Assembly: GCA_963821885.1 (NCBI GenBank)
Contig: CAWGFN010000003.1
Coordinates: 248,001 to 312,000, forward strand
Origin: Oleiagrimonas sp963821885
Lineage (GTDB): Bacteria > Pseudomonadota > Gammaproteobacteria > Xanthomonadales > Rhodanobacteraceae
Length of the DNA stretch: 64,000 nucleotides
Reading direction: 5' to 3'
Shown here in pieces: positions 49,110 through 57,331 of this stretch. A model generated the notes under the pieces. That model worked only from the letters and a program-made list of their open reading frames with translations. It was not told the DNA's origin and searched no databases. How positions within the stretch are numbered: the stretch's first letter is position 1; each line of letters starts with the position of its first letter. Made by a program: the position numbers and the translations under genes.

Positions 49110-49697
49110 ATGCTGCATCCCGAGATCCTCGAGACCTTCCGCGACCTGCTCGACGAGGCGCATGCCTCGGGCGACCGGGAGCCCACCGCCATGAACCTGG
49201 CCACGGCCTCGGCGGACGGCCGCGTGCATGCCCGCATCGTCCTGCTGAAGGGCGTGGACGAACGCGGTTTCCGCTTCTTCACCAATTACGACAGCGCCAA
49301 GGGACGGCAGCTCGACGCGCATCCGCAGGCCGCGCTGACGTTCCACTGGAAGCAGGTGCGCGAGGGCGTGCAGGTGCGCGTGGAGGGTCCGGTCCAGCGC
49401 CTGCCCTCGGAGGAATCGGACGCCTATTTCGCCAGCCGCCCGCGCGGCAGCCAGATCGGCGCGTGGGCGTCGTTGCAGTCGCTGCCGCTGCCCGATCGCG
49501 AAACCTTCGAGGCGCGCGTGGAGCGCTACGAGCGCGAGTTCGCCGGCGGCGACGTGCCGCGTCCGCCGCACTGGGGCGGTTTCCTGCTGTCGGCCGAGCG
49601 CGTGGAGTTCTGGTACGGCGCCGAGTTCAGGCTGCACAAGCGCGTGTCCTGGCACCATCAGGATGGCGTCTGGAACCACGGCCTGCTGTACCCGTGA
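49110..49697 (+). CDS. pdxH: Pyridoxamine 5'-phosphate oxidase
   Basis: FMN-dependent enzyme that forms pyridoxal 5'-phosphate. 195 residues: RIVLLKGVDERGFRFFTNYD (FMN phosphate and isoalloxazine contacts), KGRQLDAHPQAALTFHW, EESDAYFASRPRGSQIGAW, and PPHWGGFLLSAERVEFWYG with the terminal LHKRVSW. ATG 49110 is chosen to give the common short N-terminus. Its stop overlaps the next ATG (TGATG), so the two are cotranslated. Confidence 0.95.
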   Translation: MLHPEILETFRDLLDEAHASGDREPTAMNLATASADGRVHARIVLLKGVDERGFRFFTNYDSAKGRQLDAHPQAALTFHWKQVREGVQVRVEGPVQRLPSEESDAYFASRPRGSQIGAWASLQSLPLPDRETFEARVERYEREFAGGDVPRPPHWGGFLLSAERVEFWYGAEFRLHKRVSWHHQDGVWNHGLLYP

Positions 49698-50539
49698 TGC
49701 CGGTGCCCGCCGAATCCGGTCCCGCTGCCGGTGTCGTCTCGCCCGAGTATCCGCAACGCATCGTCTGCCTGACCGAGGAGCCGACCGAGACGCTCTACGC
49801 GCTCGGCGAGCAGGACCGCATCGTGGGCATCTCCGGTTTCACGGTGCGCCCGCCCGAGGCGCGCCGCGAGAAACCCAAGGTGTCGGCGTTCACCAGCGCC
49901 AAGGTCGACCGCATCCTGGCGCTGCAACCGGACCTGGCCATCGGCTTTTCCGACATCCAGGCGGACATCGCCCAGGCCCTGATCAAGGCCGGCGTGGAGG
50001 TGTGGATCAGCAACCACCGCAGCGTCGCGGGCATCCTCGGCTACATCCGGCGGCTGGGCGCGATGGTCGGCGCCAGCGATCGGGCCGCGGACCTGGTGCA
50101 ACGCGCGCAGGCGCACATCGAGCAGGTGCGTGAGTCGGCCGCGGGGTTGCCGCGACGACCGAAGGTGTATTTCGAGGAGTGGGACGACCCGCCCATCACC
50201 GGCATCCGCTGGGTGGCCGAGCTGGTGCGCATCGCCGGCGGCGACGACATCTTCCCCGAGCGTGCCGCCCGGTCACTGGCGCGCGACCGCATCCTGGCCG
50301 ATCCGCAGGAGGCCGCGCGCCGCGCGCCGGACATCGTCATCGGATCGTGGTGCGGCAAGCGCTTCCGCCCGGAGAAGGTCGCCGCGCGGGCGGGTTGGGA
50401 TCAGGTGCCCGCCGTGCGCGACGGCGAGCTGCACGAGGTGAAGTCGCCGATCATCCTGCAGCCCGGGCCGGCGGCCCTGTTCGACGGCCTGGACGCGCTG
50501 CACGCCATCATCCGGCGCTGGGCCGCGCGTCACGCCTGA
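49697..50539 (+). CDS. BtuF-like cobalamin-binding-type protein without signal peptide
   Basis: 280 residues with the periplasmic binding protein fold of the BtuF/FecB group: RIVCLTEEPTETLYALGEQD, FTSAKVDRILALQPDLAIGF, SVAGILGYIRRLGAMVGASD, IRWVAELVRIAGGDDIFP. Real BtuF proteins are exported, but this begins MPVPAESGPAAGVVSPEYPQ with no signal sequence and no lipobox, and no BtuC or BtuD is near. The overlap with pdxH excludes a longer start in this transcript. It may act in the cytoplasm; the ligand is unknown. Confidence 0.8.
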   Translation: MPVPAESGPAAGVVSPEYPQRIVCLTEEPTETLYALGEQDRIVGISGFTVRPPEARREKPKVSAFTSAKVDRILALQPDLAIGFSDIQADIAQALIKAGVEVWISNHRSVAGILGYIRRLGAMVGASDRAADLVQRAQAHIEQVRESAAGLPRRPKVYFEEWDDPPITGIRWVAELVRIAGGDDIFPERAARSLARDRILADPQEAARRAPDIVIGSWCGKRFRPEKVAARAGWDQVPAVRDGELHEVKSPIILQPGPAALFDGLDALHAIIRRWAARHA

Positions 50540-50542
50540 GCT

Positions 50543-50989
50543 TCAGTCAATCACGAAATCGTGCTCGAAATGGATGTGCCGGGTGTTCGCGCCCGCGGGC
50601 GTGACGTCGATGTCGAAGCGCAGCGTCCCCGACTGCCGCAGCGGAAAGATGCCCACGTAGGAGATGCCCCCGTCGTCGCGTATTTCGCGCACGCTGACGC
50701 GCACCGCCGCGCCCAGCGCGGTGCTGGCGCGGGCCTGCACGTCGGCGGCCATGCCGGTGGCCGCGTCCGAGGTGCCTCGCGTCACCAGGATGTTGACCAG
50801 GCCGGTGTGCGCGGCGTCGCCGACGCCCAGCTGCTGCAACGACTCGGCCGGCAGCATGCTTGCCGGCAGGGCGTTGTAGCGGATGTGGACGTCGCCGCCA
50901 GAGGGCGCCGGCCGAGCCTGGGCCATGGCCGGCACGCACAGAACGAGCAGGGTGAGGAAGGTCTGCAGACGGGTCACGGGACGTTGCAT
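50543..50989 (-). CDS. Exported DUF4426 protein
   Basis: 148 residues. Signal peptide MQRPVTRLQTFLTLLVLCVP to about residue 24 (AMAQA), then a compact beta-rich domain (VHIRYNALPASMLPAESLQQ) ending HIHFEHDFV, a DUF4426 pattern. Such genes sit near yggT-proC or metXW in gammaproteobacteria; function unknown. ATG 50989 fits the signal peptide. It ends 4 bases after the convergent BtuF-like gene. Confidence 0.8.
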   Translation of the reverse strand: MQRPVTRLQTFLTLLVLCVPAMAQARPAPSGGDVHIRYNALPASMLPAESLQQLGVGDAAHTGLVNILVTRGTSDAATGMAADVQARASTALGAAVRVSVREIRDDGGISYVGIFPLRQSGTLRFDIDVTPAGANTRHIHFEHDFVID

Positions 50990-51026
50990 GTCGATTGGCT
51001 CCCAGGCCTTCGCAAGCCGGCCTGTT

Positions 51027-51374
51027 TCAGGGGGCACCGGAATCATCGCCGGCCTGGATGTGCAGGCGCTTGAGCATCCGGTGCACGAAGGGATACAGAA
51101 GCACGGCCGACAGTGACAGGAAGAACACGCCGCTGTACAGGGCATAGAGCATGGCAAACAGCTTGGCGCCCGGCGTGGTCAGCGTGGCGACCGGGCCCAT
51201 CCCGGTCAGGATCATGCTGGCGTTGAGGAAGCTGTCCATCCAGCCGAGCCCCGCGGTCCAGTGATAGCCGACCGCGCCGAGCAGCAGCGAGAACACGATC
51301 AGCAACAGGGCCGCGCTGGCGTGGCGCAGGATGCGATGGAAGAACTCCATGCGGGACATCAGCTTGATGGCCAT
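51027..51374 (-). CDS. Small membrane protein with a channel-like pore segment
   Basis: 115 residues: a first helix (SAALLLIVFSLLLGAVGYH), a re-entrant-like segment (SFLNASMILTGMGPVATL) and a second helix (LFAMLYALYSGVFFLSLSAV), then a basic tail (HRMLKRLH). This is the layout of two-helix potassium channels, but the filter TxGYG is replaced by TGMGP. It is 13 bases from yggT and probably shares its transcript. Ion conduction is a guess. Confidence 0.6.
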   Translation of the reverse strand: MAIKLMSRMEFFHRILRHASAALLLIVFSLLLGAVGYHWTAGLGWMDSFLNASMILTGMGPVATLTTPGAKLFAMLYALYSGVFFLSLSAVLLYPFVHRMLKRLHIQAGDDSGAP

Positions 51375-51387
51375 GACGTGGTTCCGT

Positions 51388-51966
51388 TCAGCGTACGCCC
51401 AGGAGCCGCAGGCCGGTGCCGATGAGGGGTCCGGCGACGAGAATGCGCAGCAGCAGAAGCACCAGCAGCGCCACGGCGGGGGAAAAATCGATGCCCCCCG
51501 GCGTTGGCATGCGCCGGCGCAGCGGCCGCAGCGGCGGCTCGGTGATCTGCGCCACGAAGCGCAGCAGCGGGTGGTTGGGGTCGCCGCCGAGCATGCTCGC
51601 CAGCGACCAGGCGAAGATCAGCACGATGTACATCAGGAAGAACAGATCGAGCAGCTGCCCGATACCGGCCAGCAGCCAGCCGAGGGGGACGGGTGAGTAG
51701 CTCTTCAGCGCGATCAGCAGTCCCGTGGCGATGAGTTCCAGCACCAGGGCCACGCTCAGCGCCGCCAGGTTGAAGCGGCCGATGTTGCGCAGCACCCGCC
51801 GCAGCGGCGCCAGCACCGGATTGGTGGTGCGGTAGATGAACTGGCTGACCGGGTTGGTGAACGGCGCGCGCCAGATCTCGGCCATCAGCCGCAGCAGGAA
51901 CAGGGTGATCACGGCGCCGAAGACGAAGCTGATCAGGAGGTCGCCGGCCTGGATGAGGTAGTTCAT
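51388..51966 (-). CDS. yggT: YggT family membrane protein
   Basis: 192 residues with two copies of the YggT unit, each a pair of helices with an Arg/Pro loop: FTNPVSQFIYRTTNPVLAPL then RRVLRNIGRF, and HPLLRFVAQITEPPLRPLRR. Known in E. coli for osmotic-stress tolerance and in plants and cyanobacteria for membrane-protein roles. ATG 51966 (MNYLIQAGDLLISFVFGAVI) lies 19 bases after proC, in the usual proC-yggT order. Confidence 0.92.
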   Translation of the reverse strand: MNYLIQAGDLLISFVFGAVITLFLLRLMAEIWRAPFTNPVSQFIYRTTNPVLAPLRRVLRNIGRFNLAALSVALVLELIATGLLIALKSYSPVPLGWLLAGIGQLLDLFFLMYIVLIFAWSLASMLGGDPNHPLLRFVAQITEPPLRPLRRRMPTPGGIDFSPAVALLVLLLLRILVAGPLIGTGLRLLGVR

Positions 51967-51985
51967 GGCTCGTTGGTGTCCGGTT

Positions 51986-52801
51986 TCAGTCGTTCTCGGC
52001 GGCCAGCGCCGCGCCACGTTCGGCGCAGGCGTTCACCGCGCGCGCCACGATCTCGCGCAGTCCGTCGCGGTCGAAGCTCTCCAGGGCGGCCTGGGTGGTG
52101 CCGTTGGGCGAGGTGACGCGCTGGCGCAGGGTGGCCGGCGGCTCGCCGCTCTCGACCATCATGCGGCCGGCGCCCAGGCAGGTCTGCGCGGCCAGCGTGC
52201 GCGCGGTCTCGCGTGGCAGCCCGCGCGCCACGGCGGCGTCTTCCAGTGCCTCGACCAGCAGGAAGTAATAAGCCGGCGCGGAGCCGGCGATGCCGGTCAC
52301 GGTGTCGATCTGCGCCTCGTCCTCGACCCAGGCGGTGGCGCCCGCGGTCTGCAGCATGGCCTCGACCCGGGCGCGCTGGGCGTCGCTGACCCGCGCATTG
52401 GCGTACAGGCCGCTGGCGCCGGCGCCGATCAGGGCCGGCGTGTTGGGCATGCAGCGCACGATGGCCGGCTCGCCGCCCAGCCAGCGGGCGATCTGGTCGG
52501 TGCGGATGCCGGCGGCGATCGACACGATCAGCGGCGACGAGCGCGTCAGTTCCGAGGCCAGCGACTTGCACACCGCGGTCAGCACCTGCGGCTTGACCGC
52601 CAGCACCACGACGTCGGCCCCGGCCACGGCCTCGGCGCCGTCGGCATGGGTGCGCACCCCGAATTCGCGCTCCAGCTCGGCGCGGGCGTCCTCGCGGGGT
52701 TCGGAGATGGCGATGGAGGCGGGGTCGGCGCCGGTGCCGATCAGGCCGCCGACCAGGCTGCGTGCCATGTTGCCGCCGCCGATGAAAGTCGTGCGCTGCA
52801 T
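51986..52801 (-). CDS. proC: Pyrroline-5-carboxylate reductase
   Basis: Last step of proline synthesis. 271 residues: NADPH-binding FIGGGNMARSLVGGLIGTG, VVVLAVKPQVLTAV, RCMPNTPALIGAGASGLYA, and the substrate-binding VTGIAGSAPAYYFLLVEAL with GEPPATLRQRVTSPNGTT. ATG 52801 gives MQRTTFIGGG; longer frames overlap the pilT promoter region. The usual neighbour yggS (PLP homeostasis protein) is absent here. Confidence 0.96.
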   Translation of the reverse strand: MQRTTFIGGGNMARSLVGGLIGTGADPASIAISEPREDARAELEREFGVRTHADGAEAVAGADVVVLAVKPQVLTAVCKSLASELTRSSPLIVSIAAGIRTDQIARWLGGEPAIVRCMPNTPALIGAGASGLYANARVSDAQRARVEAMLQTAGATAWVEDEAQIDTVTGIAGSAPAYYFLLVEALEDAAVARGLPRETARTLAAQTCLGAGRMMVESGEPPATLRQRVTSPNGTTQAALESFDRDGLREIVARAVNACAERGAALAAEND

Positions 52802-52996
52802 AGTGTTCGATCCTCGTGTTGCTCGGGGTGCTGCCGTCTCGTCGGGCGCTGCCTGCGATCGGTGCCGGCATCGGCGCCGGGCATGCGCGGCCGGACGACC
52901 GGCCTTGAACGTGCAGGGTATCCGGATTGCGTACAAGGTCCCAAATGGCTTGTTGCGCCGCGATACAAGTTCGCGCACAGTCAGGTGAGCCGTGGT

Positions 52997-53002
52997 TATA
53001 CT
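52997..53002 (+). promoter_or_regulatory. Possible -10 element of pilT
   Basis: TATACT in the 273-bp gap between divergent proC and pilT, about 73 bases before the pilT ATG. No -35 at a normal distance is convincing, and no sigma-54 signature was seen. The remainder of the gap (52802-53074) shows nothing else I can support. Confidence 0.3.
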
Positions 53003-53074
53003 GGCCCAAGACAGGTTTGGCCCGCCCGCGCGGGCCCGATCACCCGTATGTCTCCGCTACCAGGGGGAGTGTGA

Positions 53075-54112
53075 ATGGATATTGCCGAGCTGCTGGCCTT
53101 TTCGGTCAAGAACAAGGCTTCGGACTTGCATCTGTCGGCGGGCCTGCCGCCGATGATCCGTGTCGATGGTGATGTGCGACGCATCAACACGCCGGCCTTC
53201 GACCACAAGCAGGTGCACGCGTTGATGTACGACATCATGTCGGACAAGCAGCGGCGCGACTACGAGGAGTTCCTTGAAGTCGACTTCTCGTTCGAGATTC
53301 CCGGCCTGGCGCGTTTCCGCGTCAACGCCTTCAACCAGCAGCGCGGTTCCGGCGCGGTGTTCCGCACCATTCCCTCGGAAGTGCTGACGCTGGAGGACCT
53401 GGGTTGCCCGCCGGTGTTCCGCGACCTGATCGAGCAGCCGCAGGGCCTGATCCTGGTCACCGGGCCGACCGGCTCGGGCAAGTCGACCACGCTGGCGGCG
53501 ATGATCGACCACATCAACAAGAACGAATACGGCCACATCCTCTCGGTCGAGGATCCGATCGAGTTCGTGCACACCTCGCAGAAGTGCCTGATCAACCAGC
53601 GCGAGGTGCATCGCGACACGCACGGCTTCAACGAGGCCCTGCGCTCGGCGCTGCGCGAGGATCCGGACTACATCCTGGTCGGCGAGCTGCGCGACCTGGA
53701 GACCATCCGCCTGGCGCTGACCGCCGCGGAGACCGGACACCTGGTGTTCGCCACCCTGCACACCAGTTCGGCGGCCAAGACCATCGACCGCATCATCGAC
53801 GTGTTCCCGTCGGGCGAGAAGCCGATGGTGCGCTCGATGCTGTCGGAGTCGTTGCGCGCGGTGATCGCGCAGTCGCTGCTGAAGAAGGTCGGCGGCGGGC
53901 GCATCGCGGCGCACGAGATCATGGTCGGCATTCCCGCCATCCGCAACCTGATCCGCGAGGACAAGGTCGCGCAGATGTATTCGGCGATCCAGACCGGCCA
54001 GCAGCACGGCATGCAGACCCTGGACCAGTGTCTGCAGGACCTGGTCCAGCGCGGCCTCGTCAATCGCGACCAGGCCCGGTCCTACGCCAAGAACAAGGAA
54101 ATCTTCCGCTAG
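53075..54112 (+). CDS. pilT: Type IV pilus retraction ATPase PilT
   Basis: 345-residue hexameric cytoplasmic motor that retracts pili for twitching. Walker A TGPTGSGKSTTLAAM, Asp box ILSVEDPIEF, Walker B ILVGELRDLETIRLALT, His box VFATLHTSSAAKTIDR, and the retraction-specific C-terminal AIRNLIREDKVAQM, close to the AIRNLIRE motif required by PilT. ATG 53075 (MDIAELLAFSVKNKASDLHL) follows GGGGGAG. Downstream, pilU is separated by a repeat. Confidence 0.98.
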   Translation: MDIAELLAFSVKNKASDLHLSAGLPPMIRVDGDVRRINTPAFDHKQVHALMYDIMSDKQRRDYEEFLEVDFSFEIPGLARFRVNAFNQQRGSGAVFRTIPSEVLTLEDLGCPPVFRDLIEQPQGLILVTGPTGSGKSTTLAAMIDHINKNEYGHILSVEDPIEFVHTSQKCLINQREVHRDTHGFNEALRSALREDPDYILVGELRDLETIRLALTAAETGHLVFATLHTSSAAKTIDRIIDVFPSGEKPMVRSMLSESLRAVIAQSLLKKVGGGRIAAHEIMVGIPAIRNLIREDKVAQMYSAIQTGQQHGMQTLDQCLQDLVQRGLVNRDQARSYAKNKEIFR

Positions 54113-54120
54113 GACGGTAA

Positions 54121-54270
54121 CCGGGACCCGGGATGCGGGATCCGGAACTCGAATCATGGCGCTGCAGGCGCCGATGAAGTACAACAATGGGGCCTGGACA
54201 ACGGGCCTCGGCGATCCCCGGAAGCGTTCCGCTTTCACGGGTCCCGAGTCCCGAGTCCCGAGTCCCGGGA
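54121..54270. repeat. GGGACTC-type repeat between pilT and pilU
   Basis: Left arm CGGGACCCGGGATGCGGG (54122-54139), then a core of about 95 bases, then right arm CGGGTCCCGAGTCCCGAG with two more TCCCGAG copies (54239-54270). The arms are inverted relative to each other, as at 13377-13530. The right arm ends CCCGGGAG and supplies the only ribosome binding site for pilU. Confidence 0.8.
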
Positions 54271-54279
54271 GTTCCCACC

Positions 54280-55431
54280 ATGGCCGAAATCGATTTCACC
54301 TCCTTCCTCAAGCTGATGGTGCACAAGAAGGCATCGGACCTTTTCATCACCGCCGGCGTGTCGCCCTCCATCAAGGTCAATGGCCGCATCGTGCCGGTCA
54401 CCCAGCAGCCGCTTTCCGCGCAGCAGTCTCGCGACATGGTGCTCAACATCATGACGCCGAGCCAGCGCGAGGAATTCGAGAAGACCCACGAGTGCCAGTT
54501 CGCGATTTCCGCGCAGGGCGTGGGCCGTTTCCGCGTGTCGTGCTTCTACCAGCGCAACTGCGTGGGCATGGTGCTGCGCCGCATCGAGTCGAAGATTCCG
54601 AGCCCCGACGAGCTGGGCCTGCCGTCGATCATCAAGCAGCTGGCGATGACCAAGCGCGGCATCATCATCTTCGTCGGCGCCACCGGCACCGGCAAGTCGA
54701 CCTCGCTGGCGGCCATGGTCGGCCACCGCAATCAGAATTCGACCGGCCACATCATCACCATCGAGGACCCGATCGAGTACGTGCACAAGCACGAGGGCTG
54801 CATCATCACCCAGCGCGAGGTCGGCATCGACACCGAGACCTGGGAGAACGCGCTCAAGAACACCCTGCGCCAGGCGCCGGACGTGATCCTGATCGGCGAG
54901 GTGCGTACCCGCGAGACCATGGAGCACGCGATCAACTTCGCCGAGACCGGCCATCTGTGCCTGTGCACCCTGCACGCCAACAATGCCAACCAGGCCATCG
55001 ACCGCATCATCCATTTCTTCCCCGAGGACCGGCGCCAGCAGCTGTTCATGGACCTGTCGCTGAACCTCAAGGGCATCGTCGCGCAGCAGCTGATCCCCAC
55101 CCCCGACGGCAAGGCCCGGCGCGTGGCCATGGAAATCATGCTGGGCACGCCGCTGGTGCAGGACTACATCCGCCAGGGCGACGTGCACAAGCTCAAGGAC
55201 GTGATGAAGGAATCCAACAACCTGGGCATGAAGACCTTCGACCAGAGCCTGGTGGAGCTGTATCACGCCGGCGAGATCAGTTACGAGGATGCCCTGCGCC
55301 ATGCCGACAGCGCCAACGAGGTGCGCCTGAAGATCAAGCTCGCCCAGGGCGGCGACGCCAACACGCTCAGCCAGGGCATGGATGGCGTGGAGCTGGTCGA
55401 GGCCCAGGAGGACAAGGTTCATCGCTTCTGA
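54280..55431 (+). CDS. pilU: Type IV pilus ATPase PilU
   Basis: 383-residue PilT paralogue that helps PilT retract pili under load. Walker A GATGTGKSTSLAAM, Asp box ITIEDPIEYVHKHEG, Walker B VILIGEVRTRETMEHAINFA, His box LCTLHANNANQAIDR, and PilU-type long C-terminus. ATG 54280 (MAEIDFTSFLKLMVHKKASD) matches the family; an earlier in-frame start reads through the repeat. It uses the repeat-derived GGGAG as ribosome binding site. Confidence 0.97.
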   Translation: MAEIDFTSFLKLMVHKKASDLFITAGVSPSIKVNGRIVPVTQQPLSAQQSRDMVLNIMTPSQREEFEKTHECQFAISAQGVGRFRVSCFYQRNCVGMVLRRIESKIPSPDELGLPSIIKQLAMTKRGIIIFVGATGTGKSTSLAAMVGHRNQNSTGHIITIEDPIEYVHKHEGCIITQREVGIDTETWENALKNTLRQAPDVILIGEVRTRETMEHAINFAETGHLCLCTLHANNANQAIDRIIHFFPEDRRQQLFMDLSLNLKGIVAQQLIPTPDGKARRVAMEIMLGTPLVQDYIRQGDVHKLKDVMKESNNLGMKTFDQSLVELYHAGEISYEDALRHADSANEVRLKIKLAQGGDANTLSQGMDGVELVEAQEDKVHRF

Positions 55432-55452
55432 ACCGGCACCTCCGGCAGACGA

Positions 55453-55483
55453 AAAAAAAGGGCGCCATGGTGGCGCCCTTTTT
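55453..55483. terminator. Bidirectional intrinsic terminator
   Basis: AAAAAAGGGCGCC-ATGG-TGGCGCCCTTTTT, a stem between the convergent pilU and lipoprotein genes with A and T tracts on the two sides. Confidence 0.9.
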
Positions 55484-55506
55484 CGTTGTGCCTGGCGTAC
55501 GCCGCG

Positions 55507-57255
55507 TCAGCGCATGTGCACGTCGTTGACGACCACCACGCCATGGGCGTCGATGTGCGCCTGGGCGCTGGCGCTGTCGATCTGCTTGAGCTGATCCTGC
55601 AGGCCCTGCATGCGCTGGTGCATCTCCTGGATGCGCGTCAGTCGACGGGTCTCGGTGGCCGGATCGTCGCTGCTCGGCGCGCTCTTGACCGCGTCCATGG
55701 CGTTGTCGCTGATCATCTTGGCCCACTTCTGCAGCAGGCTGCCGTCCATGACCAGGTTCATCACGTCGCCGGGCTGGCCGGGCGCGTTCTTGAGATTCGG
55801 GGCGATGCGCTGGTCTTCGCCGTCACCGTAGGCGATGGCCAGGACGTGGTCGGTCATGGCGACCCAGATCGGCGCGCCACCGGCCATGGCGATCAGCTTG
55901 TCGGGCATGGCCACCGGCTTGCCGTCGGTGTTGATCTGCACGTCACGCAGCATCGGCAGGGCCATCTGCGCGGCGGCCAGCAGGCCGGCCGGATTGCTCG
56001 AGGCGATCATTATGCGGGCCTTGACCCCGGGCCTGCCCTGGCCGCCTTTCTGCATCGTGATCTCGTCCACGCTCAGGCGGATGCCGCGCAGGTCGCTGAT
56101 CGGCGGCATCTTGGCCTTCTGCATCAGGCTGTTGAGCTTGGCGTACGAGGTGTTGACCCAGGCAAGGGACGGGCAGGTGAACGGCTTGGCCGCCACGGCG
56201 TCGGCCTGGGCGATCCAGAAGTCCCGGGTTTCCTTGACCGGCAGCGCCATGGCGAAGTCCAGCGGCGCCACCATGGTGCCGTGCAGGCCGGGCAACTTCA
56301 CCGCGAGGCCATCGAAGGCCCGGGTGATGTCCGGGGCCAGGGCGATGTCGGTGCGCTGGGTGCGCTCCTTGTTCGACAGTGCCGTGTACCCGGTGCTGAT
56401 CATCGGCATGCGCGCGGCCACGCGCGCCAGGTCGGCTTCGCAGCTGGCCGGCAGCTTCGCGGCCAGCTCGGGCTCGACCGCCATCAGGTCGTGCATCAGC
56501 GGGTCCTTGCCGCCGGCCAGCAGGGCAGGGAAGCGGGTCAGGTCGACATAGCCGATGGAGCCGGCCATGTAGCCCTTGCTCGCGGCCAGCTTCTGCAGCG
56601 AGCCGCTCTCCAGCAGGCTCTGCTTGGGACGGGTCTGGCCAAGCGCCTCGCTGAGCATGGGCTGCGGGATGTCGGCGGGCAGCAGGGCGAGCACGGCCCA
56701 GGTGGTCTTGCCGTCGTTGCCTTGCTGCAGCGAAACCACGAACTGCAGGTGCAACTTGTCGCCGAACTCGAGCTTGCGATAGCTGAGCTTGCCCAGGGTC
56801 GCCGTCTGCATGGCCACGCCCGAGGCCTTCTGCAGGCGACCGATGAAATCATTGAAGCGCGACGGATCGGCGATCTGCACGCGCATCACCGGACTCAGTC
56901 CCAGGCCGTAGAGGGCAAGCAGTCCATGGATATCCAGCCCCATGTGCTCGGCGGCCTGCTGGATGTTGCGGCCATCGAACTCGTCGGCGACCACGCGCAG
57001 CGTGGCGGCCGCGCGAGGGTTCTTCTCGGACAGCTCGCCGGCCGTGGCACGCAGCTGCGCGATCTGGCCCGGCAGTTGCAGGTTGGCCTGGGCCAGCAGC
57101 GCATTCTGCGCGGACGCGGCCATGGGCTTGAGGTTGGCCACCACATAGGGCGAATCGGCCGGCACGAAGGCCAGTGGCGCGTCGCTCTTCTTGTGGCAGG
57201 CGGCCAGCGCACCAATGCACAGCGCGAGCGCGATGAAGCGGAATTTCCTTTGCAT
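55507..57255 (-). CDS. Large predicted lipoprotein of unknown function
   Basis: 582 residues. Signal sequence MQRKFRFIALALCIGALAAC with a LAAC lipobox, so Cys20 is likely lipidated. The mature part starts FVPADSPYVVANLKPM and continues as a long alpha/beta region with FVVSLQQGNDGKTTWAVLAL, PAPLDFAMALPV-like and VWVAMTDHVLAIAYGDGEDQ sections, resembling Xanthomonadales DUF3352-type proteins. It ends with a coiled coil (RIQEMHQRMQGLQDQLKQID). No enzyme motif was seen. It stands between pilU and pyrB, with its own terminator. Confidence 0.75.
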   Translation of the reverse strand: MQRKFRFIALALCIGALAACHKKSDAPLAFVPADSPYVVANLKPMAASAQNALLAQANLQLPGQIAQLRATAGELSEKNPRAAATLRVVADEFDGRNIQQAAEHMGLDIHGLLALYGLGLSPVMRVQIADPSRFNDFIGRLQKASGVAMQTATLGKLSYRKLEFGDKLHLQFVVSLQQGNDGKTTWAVLALLPADIPQPMLSEALGQTRPKQSLLESGSLQKLAASKGYMAGSIGYVDLTRFPALLAGGKDPLMHDLMAVEPELAAKLPASCEADLARVAARMPMISTGYTALSNKERTQRTDIALAPDITRAFDGLAVKLPGLHGTMVAPLDFAMALPVKETRDFWIAQADAVAAKPFTCPSLAWVNTSYAKLNSLMQKAKMPPISDLRGIRLSVDEITMQKGGQGRPGVKARIMIASSNPAGLLAAAQMALPMLRDVQINTDGKPVAMPDKLIAMAGGAPIWVAMTDHVLAIAYGDGEDQRIAPNLKNAPGQPGDVMNLVMDGSLLQKWAKMISDNAMDAVKSAPSSDDPATETRRLTRIQEMHQRMQGLQDQLKQIDSASAQAHIDAHGVVVVNDVHMR

Positions 57256-57331
57256 GTGTGTCCCCCGAGCATCCCTAAATGATCGTGCGCGCCATTATGC
57301 ACGCAATGGGGTGCGGGTGGCGTGACGGCGG

